This document shows, piece after piece, positions 1 to 10,101 of a stretch of DNA of 62,833 nt. The number at the start of each line of letters is the position of its first letter. Position 1 is the stretch's first letter. The notes beneath the pieces were generated by a model, which had not been told where the DNA came from, made no database searches, and saw only the letters and a program-made list of their open reading frames with translations. This DNA comes from Promethearchaeia archaeon (GTDB taxonomy: Archaea; Asgardarchaeota; Lokiarchaeia; Sigyniarchaeales; SOKP01), in assembly GCA_029856105.1 (NCBI GenBank), contig JAHQWH010000009.1, positions 1 through 62,833 on the forward strand. The letters are read 5' to 3'. The translations under genes were made by a program, and so were the position numbers.

Positions 1-478
1 TTTGAAATATAGTATACTTTAATTCGTTCATTAAACGGACGTTTACGTTGGAAACTAAATCCAATTGCCTCATATTTACAGCTTTAGTTAATTTTTCAAA
101 AATAGTGTCTAATCTTTTTGCCATATCCTTAATTAAATCCTCAAACAATTCTATTTCGTCGTCTAATTCAAATATAGACATCGCAAGATATTGAGTTCCA
201 TCAGCTAACTGCTTAAAATACGACAAAACTTTATAAGGCGTTTCTTTTAAGCGGCCAGTATAGAAGTTACTGAATCCGTATTTAACGCCAAATATGCCCG
301 TTGTGTGTTGATAGAACGTAGCAAAGATATCGTTCTCAATGATTAGTTCTGAAAAGTCATCTTCTTTAAATTTATCGTTCTTAAACACTAATTGAATTGG
401 GCTAAATTCGGGATCTATCTCCCCTGTAGTTTCATTCTGATTCAATTTAAATTGAAATGTACAAATCGATTGTATCAA
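1..478 (-). CDS. Hypothetical protein, N-terminal part (runs off the window)
   Basis: An open minus-strand frame starts at a TTG at 478 and stays open to the window edge, giving at least 159 residues. A TAG lies five codons upstream in frame, so the TTG is the first usable start, and a GAGG-like ribosome site precedes it. The visible part begins MIQSICTFQF, has a mixed beta/alpha central region and then an acidic, helical stretch (FELDDEIELFEDLIKDMAKRL). The overall pattern (short N-terminal strands, then helices) vaguely resembles the longin/roadblock-type small domains common in Asgard archaea, but I do not recognise the family. It is divergent from the surface-protein operon that begins at 626. 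Confidence 0.6.
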   Translation of the reverse strand, partial: MIQSICTFQFKLNQNETTGEIDPEFSPIQLVFKNDKFKEDDFSELIIENDIFATFYQHTTGIFGVKYGFSNFYTGRLKETPYKVLSYFKQLADGTQYLAMSIFELDDEIELFEDLIKDMAKRLDTIFEKLTKAVNMRQLDLVSNVNVRLMNELKYTIFQ

Positions 479-625
479 TTTGGGTTGCCTCTAATTTTTT
501 ATAAGTAATAATAATTAATAATTGTTAATTAATAATTATGTCTTAAGTAATTTATTAACTTAAATTTAATCAATTAAATTATTTAAAATTCGTTATTTTA
601 ACAAAAAAAGAGGGTAATTTGTAAA

Positions 626-2296
626 ATGATAATTGAATTTATTAAAAAAAAAAGAAATTTTATCGTTTATCTTGGATTGTTCCTTATTTCCATAAATTTA
701 ATCTTATTAAATCCATACTTGACTTTTTCTGCGAAAGCAAACTTAGAATCAGATGTAATAAATATTTCAGGCGAAGATATTTATCCAGATGTACCATGGC
801 TTAACAACTCAGGTTTTGATTTACCCGTATATCCATGGTTTTCTGAAATAGAAGGAGATGTTTCGGATGTTGGCACCACTTCTATCCAAGGTCAAGCAGA
901 TTTTGAGGTTTACGGAGATAAAAGAACATTCTCAAATGTTTCTGGTACACCTACATCCCAAGATTGGTTAAATGTTACAAATCCGAGTTTTCCGGCTTTG
1001 CCAGACTTTCACGAGATTGACGATAATGGTTGCGAAATCTCACATTCATGGGTAGATCCCACTGATGCCTTTCAATCGTTAAGTGTACACTGGGATAGAA
1101 ATATCACTCTTCCAGTTGACATGTCGGATTATAATATTACTTCCGTTTCAATAAATACCATTGTGAATGCATCTGTCACCCCTTTTGGAACTACCCCACT
1201 TTATAGAGGTGGTATAGATGTTGAAGGTGATACCGTTGATGGTGCTTCTCCAGACTTTACTAGAGAATATGATTACGCAAGATTTTATGTATTAATTTCC
1301 GATATAGAAAAAAATGATGTATTTGAAATTTCTTTTAACCAAACAACTAATTTGGGACAGGATTCTGGTCCAACTATCGCAAATTTAACTGACTTTTCCT
1401 TGTTTACAAGACCAGAAGAGAGTTTGATTTCCTACTTAACAACTGTTTTAAATAACGATCCAGAACATAAATCGTTTACGTTATCGTTAGGAATCAGAAT
1501 TTTTTGTACTGATAATGGCCAAGGCGATAACGACACATGGAATTCTTTGCGTATTAATTCGTGTAATTTAACTTTTACTTACGAAAAAATCATTGACCAA
1601 TTTACTAAAGCTTCGTGGAAACAAGAAGGTAATAAGATTAGTAAAAAGATTAGTGGTAGTAGTATTCAAATAACTAAGGCGAACTTGAATTTTAAATATA
1701 AAATTGATCCATTATGGCCAAGTTTATCATCTCCAAATTCCGAATTACGAGTCTTGATTAATAATAAGAAGCATACTGAAACAATTAAATTGAGTTCAGC
1801 AACCGATACATTTCAACTAGCAAAACCAGGAGGATACGACGTGAGTTCGTTAATATTGACAGATATCAATATTACTGTTTCGATCCAAGTATTTCTAGCG
1901 GATAGATTTGACTTAGATCATAATATTACCGTATCAATTACTGATGTTTATTTATACATTTCATACATTGAAACATATTCAGATTATATTCCTGAACCCT
2001 TGATTTATACTGCTTTACTAATAGCGGCAGTTATTGCAGCGTCTGCTATTGGTGGCTATCTGATCGCATACCAAAGAGTTTTGAAATATCCAAAACCAGT
2101 TAGAAAAATTAGAAAATATGGACGATCTTTGAGAAGTGCAAATACTCCCTCAACAGGTATTACAAGTCGGGAAAGCGCATTTGAAAAAACCTTCAAAAAA
2201 GAAGTTAATAAAGCGTCAAAATTTTTAAAGAGCGAATCAAAACAAAAGATTGGAGTATCTGAAAAGATAACTAAAATAAGTAAAAATGGAGGGTAA
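626..2296 (+). CDS. Single-pass surface protein, tandem family copy 1
   Basis: Predicted cell-surface protein of 556 residues. A basic N-terminus followed by a hydrophobic segment (about 11-30) looks like a signal peptide or signal anchor. The ectodomain (about 40-455) is beta-rich, with many N-x-S/T sequons and three cysteines near 136, 294 and 313. One membrane helix (about 459-483) is followed by a lysine-rich cytoplasmic tail that opens with a PVRKIRKY motif. The whole architecture recurs in the next three genes, so this is a tandem paralogous family. I know no named family for it. The stop is 9 nt before copy 2, suggesting co-transcription. An adhesin, S-layer-associated or receptor role is inference only. 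Confidence 0.85.
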   Translation: MIIEFIKKKRNFIVYLGLFLISINLILLNPYLTFSAKANLESDVINISGEDIYPDVPWLNNSGFDLPVYPWFSEIEGDVSDVGTTSIQGQADFEVYGDKRTFSNVSGTPTSQDWLNVTNPSFPALPDFHEIDDNGCEISHSWVDPTDAFQSLSVHWDRNITLPVDMSDYNITSVSINTIVNASVTPFGTTPLYRGGIDVEGDTVDGASPDFTREYDYARFYVLISDIEKNDVFEISFNQTTNLGQDSGPTIANLTDFSLFTRPEESLISYLTTVLNNDPEHKSFTLSLGIRIFCTDNGQGDNDTWNSLRINSCNLTFTYEKIIDQFTKASWKQEGNKISKKISGSSIQITKANLNFKYKIDPLWPSLSSPNSELRVLINNKKHTETIKLSSATDTFQLAKPGGYDVSSLILTDINITVSIQVFLADRFDLDHNITVSITDVYLYISYIETYSDYIPEPLIYTALLIAAVIAASAIGGYLIAYQRVLKYPKPVRKIRKYGRSLRSANTPSTGITSRESAFEKTFKKEVNKASKFLKSESKQKIGVSEKITKISKNGG

Positions 2297-2305
2297 AAGT
2301 TAATT

Positions 2306-3928
2306 ATGGCGTTTAATTCTTTCAGAAAAAAGTTTTTATTAGTTACTCTGTGCTTTTCCATTGTTATATCTTTAAGTTGTTTTTTGCCTTCGCTTAGCAT
2401 TGCTGATTCCTCAACTGAAAACGACATTCAACTTTCATACGAAGATAAGATTACAAAATTATGGTTTGAAAATCCTTCTTTTGATATTCCAATTAACCCT
2501 TGGTACTCGCAAATTGAGGGGGATCACTCAGATGTTAATGCAACCAGTAATCTTGGACAAGCAAATTTCGATATTTTAGGGAATGAAAACGCTTTTCAAC
2601 TCATTGACGAGCCTCTTAATAACGATTCTTGGTTAATGCAGGAAAACCCCGATTTTCCCGATTTTCCTGATACCGTTGAATTTATTGATGGTCAAGGATT
2701 TCACGCTAGTCATTTATGGGACGAAAAAGCCGACCAAGCACCAAGTGTACATTTAGAAAGAAATGTTACTATGCCCGTTGATATGTCTGATTATATAATT
2801 ACGTCTGTATCATTAAGTACGGTTGTTAATGCAACTGTTAGCGCAAATAACGGAATATGGGGGGGAATAGAAGTTCCAGGTGATCCTGTTACAGATGCGG
2901 CAACATACGATTATGTAAGATTTTACGTGTTGTTTTCAGATTTAACAGGAAACAAGGTTTATGAGGTGGCATTTAATCAATCGACCGATTTAGGAAACGA
3001 CACTGCTGGAGCTACAGATGACATGTTTGACACCTTCTTACATAATATCCCACAAAATAAGTTGATTGAATATCTTACATCTGTTTTAAACACTGATAAC
3101 AGGAATTTTACGATTACTTTGGGCATTAGAATTTGGTGCGAAGACAATTTAGATTGGGATGAAGACCAATGGGACGACTTGTGGATTAAATCTTTTAATC
3201 TTACTTTTACATATGTAAAAAAAATCAATCGATTTACTTCTATATCTTGGAACCAAGAAGGGAGCGACATTAGTGGAAATAATACCCAAATTGTAAGCGC
3301 TCACCTTAATTTCAAATATAAAATTGACCAGAATTGGACCGAATCCTCGCCAAATTCTGAAATTAGAATTTTAGTTAATAATAACCCCTACTCTGAAGTT
3401 GTTAAACTTGCCGATTATAATTATAATTCAAACTTTCAAGAGGCAAAATCTGGCGGATATAACGTTACTTCTTTAATTTTAAAAGATACAAATATCACTT
3501 TGTCAATTCAATTGTTCTTAGCTGACGATTTTGGGCTAGATAGAGAGATTAAAGTTTCAATAACAGATGTTTACTTCTATATAACATATGTTATTTCTTA
3601 TATAGATCCAATAATAGACCCTTGGATAGCTAGTGGCTTATTTATAATCGTTACGATTGGAGCGGTAGTGCTAGGTGGTTACTTGATTGCTTATCAGAAA
3701 TATTTGAAATATCCTATTCCAGTTAGAAAAGTTAGAAAATATAGAAAGACTTTGACAAGCGAAAAAGAACCAGACACGCGTATTATTAATCGAAAATACG
3801 CGTTCAACAAGAGTTTTCAAGAAGAATTAAACAAAACTACTAGTTTTTTAAAAGGCGCTCCTCTAGACGGCAAAATTGTGCGAGATAAATTGCTTGGAAA
3901 ACAACAAGAAATTCCTATTCAAAAATGA
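2306..3928 (+). CDS. Single-pass surface protein, tandem family copy 2
   Basis: Paralogue of the preceding gene, 540 residues, with the same order: N-terminal hydrophobic signal, beta-rich ectodomain with many glycosylation sequons, C-terminal membrane helix and a cytoplasmic tail with the PVRKVRKY motif. Shared ectodomain landmarks include a P-W-Y/F-S-x-I-E-G-D block near the N-terminus and an F-Y-V-L-x-S-D-x block in the middle. Unlike the other three copies it lacks the first and third conserved cysteines (both replaced by phenylalanine) but keeps the middle one, in IWCEDN. If cysteines 1 and 3 form a disulfide in the other copies, their joint loss here would fit. The family function is unknown. 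Confidence 0.85.
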   Translation: MAFNSFRKKFLLVTLCFSIVISLSCFLPSLSIADSSTENDIQLSYEDKITKLWFENPSFDIPINPWYSQIEGDHSDVNATSNLGQANFDILGNENAFQLIDEPLNNDSWLMQENPDFPDFPDTVEFIDGQGFHASHLWDEKADQAPSVHLERNVTMPVDMSDYIITSVSLSTVVNATVSANNGIWGGIEVPGDPVTDAATYDYVRFYVLFSDLTGNKVYEVAFNQSTDLGNDTAGATDDMFDTFLHNIPQNKLIEYLTSVLNTDNRNFTITLGIRIWCEDNLDWDEDQWDDLWIKSFNLTFTYVKKINRFTSISWNQEGSDISGNNTQIVSAHLNFKYKIDQNWTESSPNSEIRILVNNNPYSEVVKLADYNYNSNFQEAKSGGYNVTSLILKDTNITLSIQLFLADDFGLDREIKVSITDVYFYITYVISYIDPIIDPWIASGLFIIVTIGAVVLGGYLIAYQKYLKYPIPVRKVRKYRKTLTSEKEPDTRIINRKYAFNKSFQEELNKTTSFLKGAPLDGKIVRDKLLGKQQEIPIQK

Positions 3929-4099
3929 GAAATTGATAAATCATATTTTTAACTTCTTTTTTTTAACTTTTTTTAATGAAAGAAATAAATTAAAATATAA
4001 TGAAATTATAATTTAAAATTATTAAATATTATAAGTGTGGCTAGTTATATCCTAATATATCCTACAATTTTTAATTCATAAATTTTAATTATATAAAAT

Positions 4100-5758
4100 G
4101 TGAATCTAATGGTTATCAAGAAAAAATTCTATATTTATTTTGTTATTGTTCTCTTCATCGCGTCTTTAAATTTAGTTATATTGAATCAAAATCTAAATGT
4201 TGCTGAACAGCAAACAATGATTAAAACTTCAACCGTAATTCCTCATACAGATGAATGGCTTGTAAATACTGGATTTGAAGGGTCGACTGATCCTTGGTAT
4301 TATAGCATAGAAGGTGACTCTTCCGATGTTACTGCTACTTACAGCCCGGGTCAAGCTAATTTAGAGATCACTGGAGATCAAGGATACTTCTCGGAAATTT
4401 CGGGAACGCCAACTTCGGACCATTGGTTAAATGTTACAAACCCTGCTTTTCCCGCTTTGCCAGATTATCACGGAATTGACGAATTTGGATGTGAAGCAAA
4501 TCATACATGGATCGATCCTGATGATACAAACCAATCTCCAAGCGTTCATTGGCAACGAAATATTACTATGCCTGTAAATATGGCAGACTACATAATTACT
4601 TCTGCATCGATTTCAGCAGTGTTCAATGCATCAGTTACAACCTCACCAGGTGGAGCTGGTACACCAAATGACTTTTATGGAGTAGATACTCCTGCAGATA
4701 CGGTTGCTCAACCAGGAGATTACGATACTGCTAGATTTTACGTGTTAATATCTGATATAGAAGATAATGAGGTATATGAAGTAGCGTGGTATCAAACGGT
4801 AGATTTAGGGCAAGATAGTCCCGAAATTAGTAATATTACAGATAGTTTAATGAACACTGTAGTAGAAGAAGCGTTGATCTATTTTCTATCTTCTCTTTTT
4901 GCGCGTGATAATTATGACTTTAAAGTTACTCTTGGAATTAGAATCAAATGCGTCGATAATTTCAATTACGATCGAGACCGATGGAATTCTCTTAGAATTA
5001 AATCGTGTAATATTTCTTTTAGCTACTTAAAAAAGATTAATCAATTCACAAGTGTTTCTTGGAATCAAATTGGAAACAACATTACGGGTGAAAATTTACA
5101 AATTACTGAGGCTAATCTCAAATTTAAGTATAAAATAGACCAATCATGGCCTACTGATTTATCTCCAAACTCAGAAATACAAATTCTGTTAAACAATAAC
5201 TCCCACGAAGAAGCTCTTAAACTGAATCTAGCAGAAACTGACTTTCAAGAAGCGAAGCAAGGCGGTTTTAACGTTACTAAGTTGATTCTAAAAAATGTTA
5301 ACATTGGACTTTCTATTCAAGTATATCTAGCAGATGAATTTTTGTTAAATCGTTCAATTGTTATATCGATTGACGATGTATCTCTCGTAATTTCATACAT
5401 AGAAATTCGCTCAGATGTATTCGGTGAGCCAGAGATATTCCAGCTTCTAGCTGTAATTGCTGTAATTGCTGGAGGAATTGTGGCTACATATTTCGTGTTG
5501 TATCAAAGAATATTTAAATATCCATTACCTGTAAGAAAAGTGCGAAAATACAAAAAAACTCTAAGAACGGCTAATCCTCCAAAAAAACACATAACAAGTA
5601 GTAAAGATGCTTTTAATAAGTTGTATAAAAAGGAATTAACTAAATCAGCAAAATATACTAAAACTAAACCAATATCACAACCTGATATAATACATAAAAG
5701 TACTAATACGAAAAAATCAACTGATATTAAAAATACAGGAGGGGTAGAACAGAAATGA
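4100..5758 (+). CDS. Single-pass surface protein, tandem family copy 3
   Basis: Third paralogue, 552 residues from a GTG start; an in-frame ATG three codons later is an equally good start. It has an N-terminal signal-like helix, an ectodomain with three conserved cysteines and many N-x-S/T sites, a C-terminal membrane helix (AVIAVIAGGIVATYFVLY) and a PVRKVRKY tail extended by a Lys/Thr-rich sequence. A 171-nt AT-rich gap before it probably holds its own promoter. Its stop overlaps the start of copy 4 (ATGA), so those two are very likely translationally coupled. The function is unknown; the tail is the part most likely to contact cytoplasmic partners. Confidence 0.85.
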   Translation: MNLMVIKKKFYIYFVIVLFIASLNLVILNQNLNVAEQQTMIKTSTVIPHTDEWLVNTGFEGSTDPWYYSIEGDSSDVTATYSPGQANLEITGDQGYFSEISGTPTSDHWLNVTNPAFPALPDYHGIDEFGCEANHTWIDPDDTNQSPSVHWQRNITMPVNMADYIITSASISAVFNASVTTSPGGAGTPNDFYGVDTPADTVAQPGDYDTARFYVLISDIEDNEVYEVAWYQTVDLGQDSPEISNITDSLMNTVVEEALIYFLSSLFARDNYDFKVTLGIRIKCVDNFNYDRDRWNSLRIKSCNISFSYLKKINQFTSVSWNQIGNNITGENLQITEANLKFKYKIDQSWPTDLSPNSEIQILLNNNSHEEALKLNLAETDFQEAKQGGFNVTKLILKNVNIGLSIQVYLADEFLLNRSIVISIDDVSLVISYIEIRSDVFGEPEIFQLLAVIAVIAGGIVATYFVLYQRIFKYPLPVRKVRKYKKTLRTANPPKKHITSSKDAFNKLYKKELTKSAKYTKTKPISQPDIIHKSTNTKKSTDIKNTGGVEQK

Positions 5759-7395
5759 ATAAATCGCGAATAAACAAGAAATCATTATATTTAATAACGC
5801 TATTTTTAATTTCAGGTCTGATCTTCTTAAGTTCTTTAAATATTCAAAACCAGAATTTAAAGAAAAATATAGAGTATAATACGCTTAAACTTTCAACAAT
5901 AAATGAATATCAAGAACAATGGTTGAAAAATTCTAATTTTTCAATACCAGTTGATCCATGGGAAAGTCAAGTTCAAGGAGACGCTTCTGATATAACTTCC
6001 TTTTCTAGCTTAGGGCAAGCGAATTATGAAGTAATAGGGGGACAAGGAAGCTATTCAAATATATCTGGTACTCCTTTAAGTTCAGAATGGACGAGAGTTC
6101 ATAATCCTGAATTCCCCTTATACCCAGACACATCCACAATAAATTCTGAGGGTTGTTATGTTTCTCACACATTTGCAGAAGGAGCTGATCAATTTCCAAG
6201 CGTACATTGGGAGAGAAATGTTTCAATGCCGGTTGATATGGAAGACTACATAATAACTTCTGCATCTCTTTCAGCTGAAGTAAATGCTTCAGTTACAGCT
6301 TCCCCGGGAGATTGGGGTGGTGGTGGGATAGAAGCTCCAGGTGATGCTACAGGTTCTGGTAGTACTCAAAATTATACTTGGGATTATGTCCGGTTCTATG
6401 TATTATTATCAGATTTAACGAAAACTAAAGTCTATGAAGTTGCATATAATCAAACAATTGATCTTGGGACAGATTTAGCTGGTGCAACTGATACAATGCT
6501 TGATACATTTATGGCAACAGTATCGGAAGAAGACTTAATTTTTTATCTCACCTCCGTTTTATCAAGCGATTTTCAAAATTTTACAATAACTTTAGGAATG
6601 AGAATCTGGTGCGAAGATAATTTTGTAAGCGACCGAGATATATGGAACGCTTTACTCATAAAATCTTGCAATCTTACGTTTACTTACGAAAAAAAGATCG
6701 ATCGCTTTACAACAGCCTCTTGGTTCCAAATGGGGAACACTCTCAGTGGAGAAAATATCGAAATTACTGAGGCTAATCTAAAATTTCAATATAAAGTTGA
6801 CCAATTATGGCCAGTCGGTTCATCTCCAAATTCGGAAATACGCTTTTTTATAAATGATAATTCTTTGTTAGAAACTGTTAAGTTAAGCTCGGCAGGCACC
6901 ACTTTTCAAGAGGCAAAAGCAGGAGGTTTTGATGTAACAACATTGATTTTAAAAGAAGTTAATATCTCAGTTTCAATTCAAGTATTTATCGCAGACACTT
7001 TTGCGTTAGATCAAAACATCACTATTTCGATAACAGATGTGTATTTAGAGATTTCTTATACGGAGTTCATTCGTGACACTGAAGAGACGCCCTGGTTTTT
7101 TAGTGGAATATTTATAATTGCTCTCGTAGCGGCAGTAGCATTAACGGGATTTTTAATTGCTTACATCAAAGTATGGAGATTTCCGGTTCCTGTTCGAAAA
7201 ATCCGTAAATATAATAAGACCCTAGCAAAAGAGAAAGGTCCTGATTTGAAAATTGTAACGCGCAAGACTGCTTTTAATAAGAATTATCACGATGAACTAA
7301 AAAAAACAGACAAAATTCTAACAGGCACTCAGATGGATGGAAAAATATTGAAAGATAAATTGCTCGACAAAAAAGAAGGGGCATTACCAAAATAA
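5755..7395 (+). CDS. Single-pass surface protein, tandem family copy 4
   Basis: Fourth paralogue, 546 residues, starting in a 4-nt ATGA overlap with copy 3. It has the signal-like N-terminus, the beta-rich ectodomain with all three family cysteines, a C-terminal membrane helix (FIIALVAAVALTGFLIAYI) and a basic tail beginning PVPVRKIRKY. The tails of copies 2 and 4 end alike (a D-G-K-I-L/V-x-D-K-L-L block), while copies 1 and 3 differ, so the array may consist of two duplicated pairs. It is followed after 121 nt by a gelsolin-like gene on the same strand. No enzymatic motif is visible. Confidence 0.85.
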   Translation: MNKSRINKKSLYLITLFLISGLIFLSSLNIQNQNLKKNIEYNTLKLSTINEYQEQWLKNSNFSIPVDPWESQVQGDASDITSFSSLGQANYEVIGGQGSYSNISGTPLSSEWTRVHNPEFPLYPDTSTINSEGCYVSHTFAEGADQFPSVHWERNVSMPVDMEDYIITSASLSAEVNASVTASPGDWGGGGIEAPGDATGSGSTQNYTWDYVRFYVLLSDLTKTKVYEVAYNQTIDLGTDLAGATDTMLDTFMATVSEEDLIFYLTSVLSSDFQNFTITLGMRIWCEDNFVSDRDIWNALLIKSCNLTFTYEKKIDRFTTASWFQMGNTLSGENIEITEANLKFQYKVDQLWPVGSSPNSEIRFFINDNSLLETVKLSSAGTTFQEAKAGGFDVTTLILKEVNISVSIQVFIADTFALDQNITISITDVYLEISYTEFIRDTEETPWFFSGIFIIALVAAVALTGFLIAYIKVWRFPVPVRKIRKYNKTLAKEKGPDLKIVTRKTAFNKNYHDELKKTDKILTGTQMDGKILKDKLLDKKEGALPK

Positions 7396-7516
7396 TAAAT
7401 TTCCTAATTTTTTATTTACAATTTTTTATTTTCACTTAATTTTGACAATGTAATTTTAATTTAAGCTACCATACCAAAGAAAATTGAAATATTATCATAA
7501 TTTAATGATTGTATAG

Positions 7517-8578
7517 ATGAGTTCTAATATTAAAATTTTTAAGTTAAATTATTCTGGAACCTTTAAGGAAATACCACCAGATAAAATTCTCCTTAGCTTT
7601 ACTCTATTTGATATTTTAACATTTTACGTGCCAAATCAGAGATTAATGTATATTTGGATTGGAAAAAAAGTGTCGCAAAGCTTGAAAAAACTTATCCCAC
7701 AAATACGAGGAGCTATTTCAAGTGAGTATCCCGAATTAAAGATTTTAAGAAACATTACGATCGAATCTGGATTAGAATCTGCGGAATTTTTAGATATTAT
7801 TGGGATTACAGAAGAGGTCCTGAAAGTTAGAATTAAAAAGCTAGAGACTAATTTGTTACCAATTCTCTCTGAAATAAACAGGTTAAAAGAAAAAGTAGAT
7901 AAATATTTCATTTCAGAAAAATACATTATGGCAATTGATGCTGCTCAGAAAATTGTTAACCTTGCCAAGGATATAGACGATGATTCTCTTGAACAAGATC
8001 AAATCAACTTTATCGCCGAGGCTCAATCGAGGGCGCAATCCAGCGAGATTCTCCACCAAATAGAACATGAAAGTAAGGAAGTAATTAAAAAATTTAACCA
8101 GTTTGTGGATGTAGAGAATTATCGAGAGGCACATAACTTAGCACAAGATTTCAAAAAAAAATACGAAAATGAATACGACATTTCTTCAATTCCCTTAGCC
8201 CAGCAATTAATATTAAAAGATGAAAACATGATATATAGTTTGAAAATCGATCAAACAAAGATAAAAAAGGAAATTGATGAATTCTACAATTCTTTTAAGA
8301 CTGGTCCCAATAAGGGTAATTTAAAGCAAGCAAAAGAATTTTTTGGAAAAATTAAAGCTGAGATTAAGAATTTATTTGATGATGATGTTTTAAATAGTTT
8401 GAAACAATTTGAAACCCAATATAATGAAGCAAAAAAAGAAACAGTTAGTGAAATAGCTCAAGTAAGTATGGAAGCCCTTAATAATTTGGAAAAAGGTGAA
8501 ATATCTAAAGCTATAGAAATCTTTGAAAAAATTATCACAAAATTAGAATTTAACAATAAAACTTTGACGGGTGCATAA
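7517..8578 (+). CDS. Gelsolin-like domain plus coiled-coil protein
   Basis: Cytoplasmic protein of 353 residues. Residues 1-97 look like one gelsolin-homology repeat: a strand-rich start, then the signature RLMYIWIGKKVSQSLKKLIP (compare the Y-x-W-x-G-K-x-A/S-S-x-x-E-K core of gelsolin and villin repeats), then a strand region ending in DIIG. Residues 100-353 are charged, helical and coiled-coil-like with TPR-like helix pairs. Gelsolin-type proteins bind and remodel actin, and Asgard archaea encode actin and simple gelsolins, so an actin-related role is plausible but inferred. It lies directly behind four surface-protein genes and 2 nt before a coiled-coil paralogue of its C-terminal part. Confidence 0.65.
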   Translation: MSSNIKIFKLNYSGTFKEIPPDKILLSFTLFDILTFYVPNQRLMYIWIGKKVSQSLKKLIPQIRGAISSEYPELKILRNITIESGLESAEFLDIIGITEEVLKVRIKKLETNLLPILSEINRLKEKVDKYFISEKYIMAIDAAQKIVNLAKDIDDDSLEQDQINFIAEAQSRAQSSEILHQIEHESKEVIKKFNQFVDVENYREAHNLAQDFKKKYENEYDISSIPLAQQLILKDENMIYSLKIDQTKIKKEIDEFYNSFKTGPNKGNLKQAKEFFGKIKAEIKNLFDDDVLNSLKQFETQYNEAKKETVSEIAQVSMEALNNLEKGEISKAIEIFEKIITKLEFNNKTLTGA

Positions 8579-8580
8579 TA

Positions 8581-9549
8581 TTGGATTTGAACTCAGACAA
8601 AGAGACTAATAATAAGAAAAAAATAGTAATTTTATCTAAAATTGATGAGTTGAAAGTAATAGCGAATAACCATTATCTAATGGGCAAGTTTGATGAAGCA
8701 ATAAAAATAGCAGAAGAAATAATGGATAAAGCTGAAGAGGCTAAATTATATTCTATTGTAAGAGAGGAAGGAGAGTTTATTGCTGACCTTTATAAAAAAG
8801 TTAAAGAAAATAATAAATTTATTGAAATTGAAAAACAACAAAATACTCTAAAAAAACAACTTGAGCCATTAGAAATCCAGTTTAATAGCTATATAAGTAC
8901 TAATAACATCACATTAGCAGAAGAAACATTAGAACAAGCAAAAACTCTTCTGAAAAAGCTTAAAGATACTGAAACGCTGAAAATGTGGGAAACTTCCAAG
9001 GCAATGTTTTTAGAATTAAAAAAAAAAATTGATATCAATAAAGACATTGAACAATCATTGACAGAAGTTTCAAAATTAATAGATAATTACGAATTTGATA
9101 AGGCAAAACAAATACTCAATTCTAAGATAGAATTTTTGCAAAAAGAAGATTTCTTAGATTATCAACAGAAATTAAAAATAAAAATGAAAAGTTTAATTGA
9201 TGCTGAGGATAAATATCTGAAATTAGAAGAAGATTTAAAAGATTTAGAAAGCGAAATTAAACAAAATGTTTCTCAAAATCAATTTGAGCAAGCAATAAAC
9301 AATATTAAGAAAATTGTTAAAATTTCAAGGTTTATTGGTAAAAATCATTACTTAAAAAAATACACTGAATATATTGATATCATTGAAAATAAGATAAGGG
9401 AAGTTTCCAAAATCGAAGAATTAAAAATTAGGGTTACCACTCTTAACGTCCAAGGTATCGAAGCCTTGAAATATGACGATTATTCTGGAGCTCTTGAAAT
9501 ATTTAAAAAAATATTGAACCAATTAAAAGCTGAGATTAATAAAAAATAG
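8581..9549 (+). CDS. Coiled-coil / helical-repeat protein
   Basis: A 322-residue soluble, Lys/Glu-rich, almost wholly helical protein that starts with TTG two bases after the upstream stop, so it is co-translated with the gelsolin-like gene. Helix pairs such as MGKFDEAIKIAEEIMDKAEE and YEFDKAKQILNSKIEFLQ have TPR-like spacing. The C-terminus (YSGALEIFKKILNQLKAEI) mirrors the end of the upstream protein, suggesting descent from its coiled-coil part. There is no catalytic motif. A scaffold or partner role with the gelsolin-like protein is inferred from operon position. Confidence 0.75.
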   Translation: MDLNSDKETNNKKKIVILSKIDELKVIANNHYLMGKFDEAIKIAEEIMDKAEEAKLYSIVREEGEFIADLYKKVKENNKFIEIEKQQNTLKKQLEPLEIQFNSYISTNNITLAEETLEQAKTLLKKLKDTETLKMWETSKAMFLELKKKIDINKDIEQSLTEVSKLIDNYEFDKAKQILNSKIEFLQKEDFLDYQQKLKIKMKSLIDAEDKYLKLEEDLKDLESEIKQNVSQNQFEQAINNIKKIVKISRFIGKNHYLKKYTEYIDIIENKIREVSKIEELKIRVTTLNVQGIEALKYDDYSGALEIFKKILNQLKAEINKK

Positions 9550-9654
9550 TTTTTATTCTCTTCTTAATAACCAGTTTAATTAATATCAAATGGTTTATAA
9601 TTTTTTAACGAAGGTATTAAATAATATAAAATCAATTTAATTTTTGGATAAAAA

Positions 9655-10101
9655 TTGATACAAGAGATTATTATTCTTAATGACACGGGTGTTCCTATAT
9701 TTTGCCATAACTTTAGTGCTAGTTCAAACGAGGAAAATAATTATCAATTAATTGGTAGCTATTTCGACCAAATTTGCCGCTTTGCCAAATACGGGTTCAA
9801 GGAGAGTTTAACCACTTTAAAAATGAAAAGAAGCGTGTTTTATTTTAAAACGCATCCTAGAACTAATTTTCATCTGATTTTAAAATGTGATAGTAAAGTC
9901 GATAATAAAAAGCTTAAAAAAAAGTCAATTGACAATATTGCTGTTAAAATCTTTGATAATTTCTTTGTTAAATTTAAAAGCGAATTGATGGATTTCAACG
10001 GAAATATTACTCCTTTTAAACGTTTCTCTAAGGATATTAATGAGATGATAAAACCTAAAGGGCTCTTGAGAAATTTTGTAATAAGTCCTGGAATTTTTTA
10101 A
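9655..10101 (+). CDS. Longin-like domain protein
   Basis: A 148-residue protein from a TTG start. It opens with a strand-turn-strand (IQEIIILNDTGVPIFCHNFS), followed by an amphipathic helix (GSYFDQICRFAKYGF), further strands (VFYFKTHPRTNFHLILKCDS) and C-terminal helices. This is the layout of longin/SRX-type domains, which act in eukaryotes on SNAREs, adaptor complexes and GTPase regulators and are abundant in Asgard genomes. Assignment is by fold pattern only. It is convergent with the acetyltransferase gene and overlaps its 3' end by 4 nt. A promoter of its own is possible in the AT-rich 105-nt gap upstream. Confidence 0.5.
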   Translation: MIQEIIILNDTGVPIFCHNFSASSNEENNYQLIGSYFDQICRFAKYGFKESLTTLKMKRSVFYFKTHPRTNFHLILKCDSKVDNKKLKKKSIDNIAVKIFDNFFVKFKSELMDFNGNITPFKRFSKDINEMIKPKGLLRNFVISPGIF

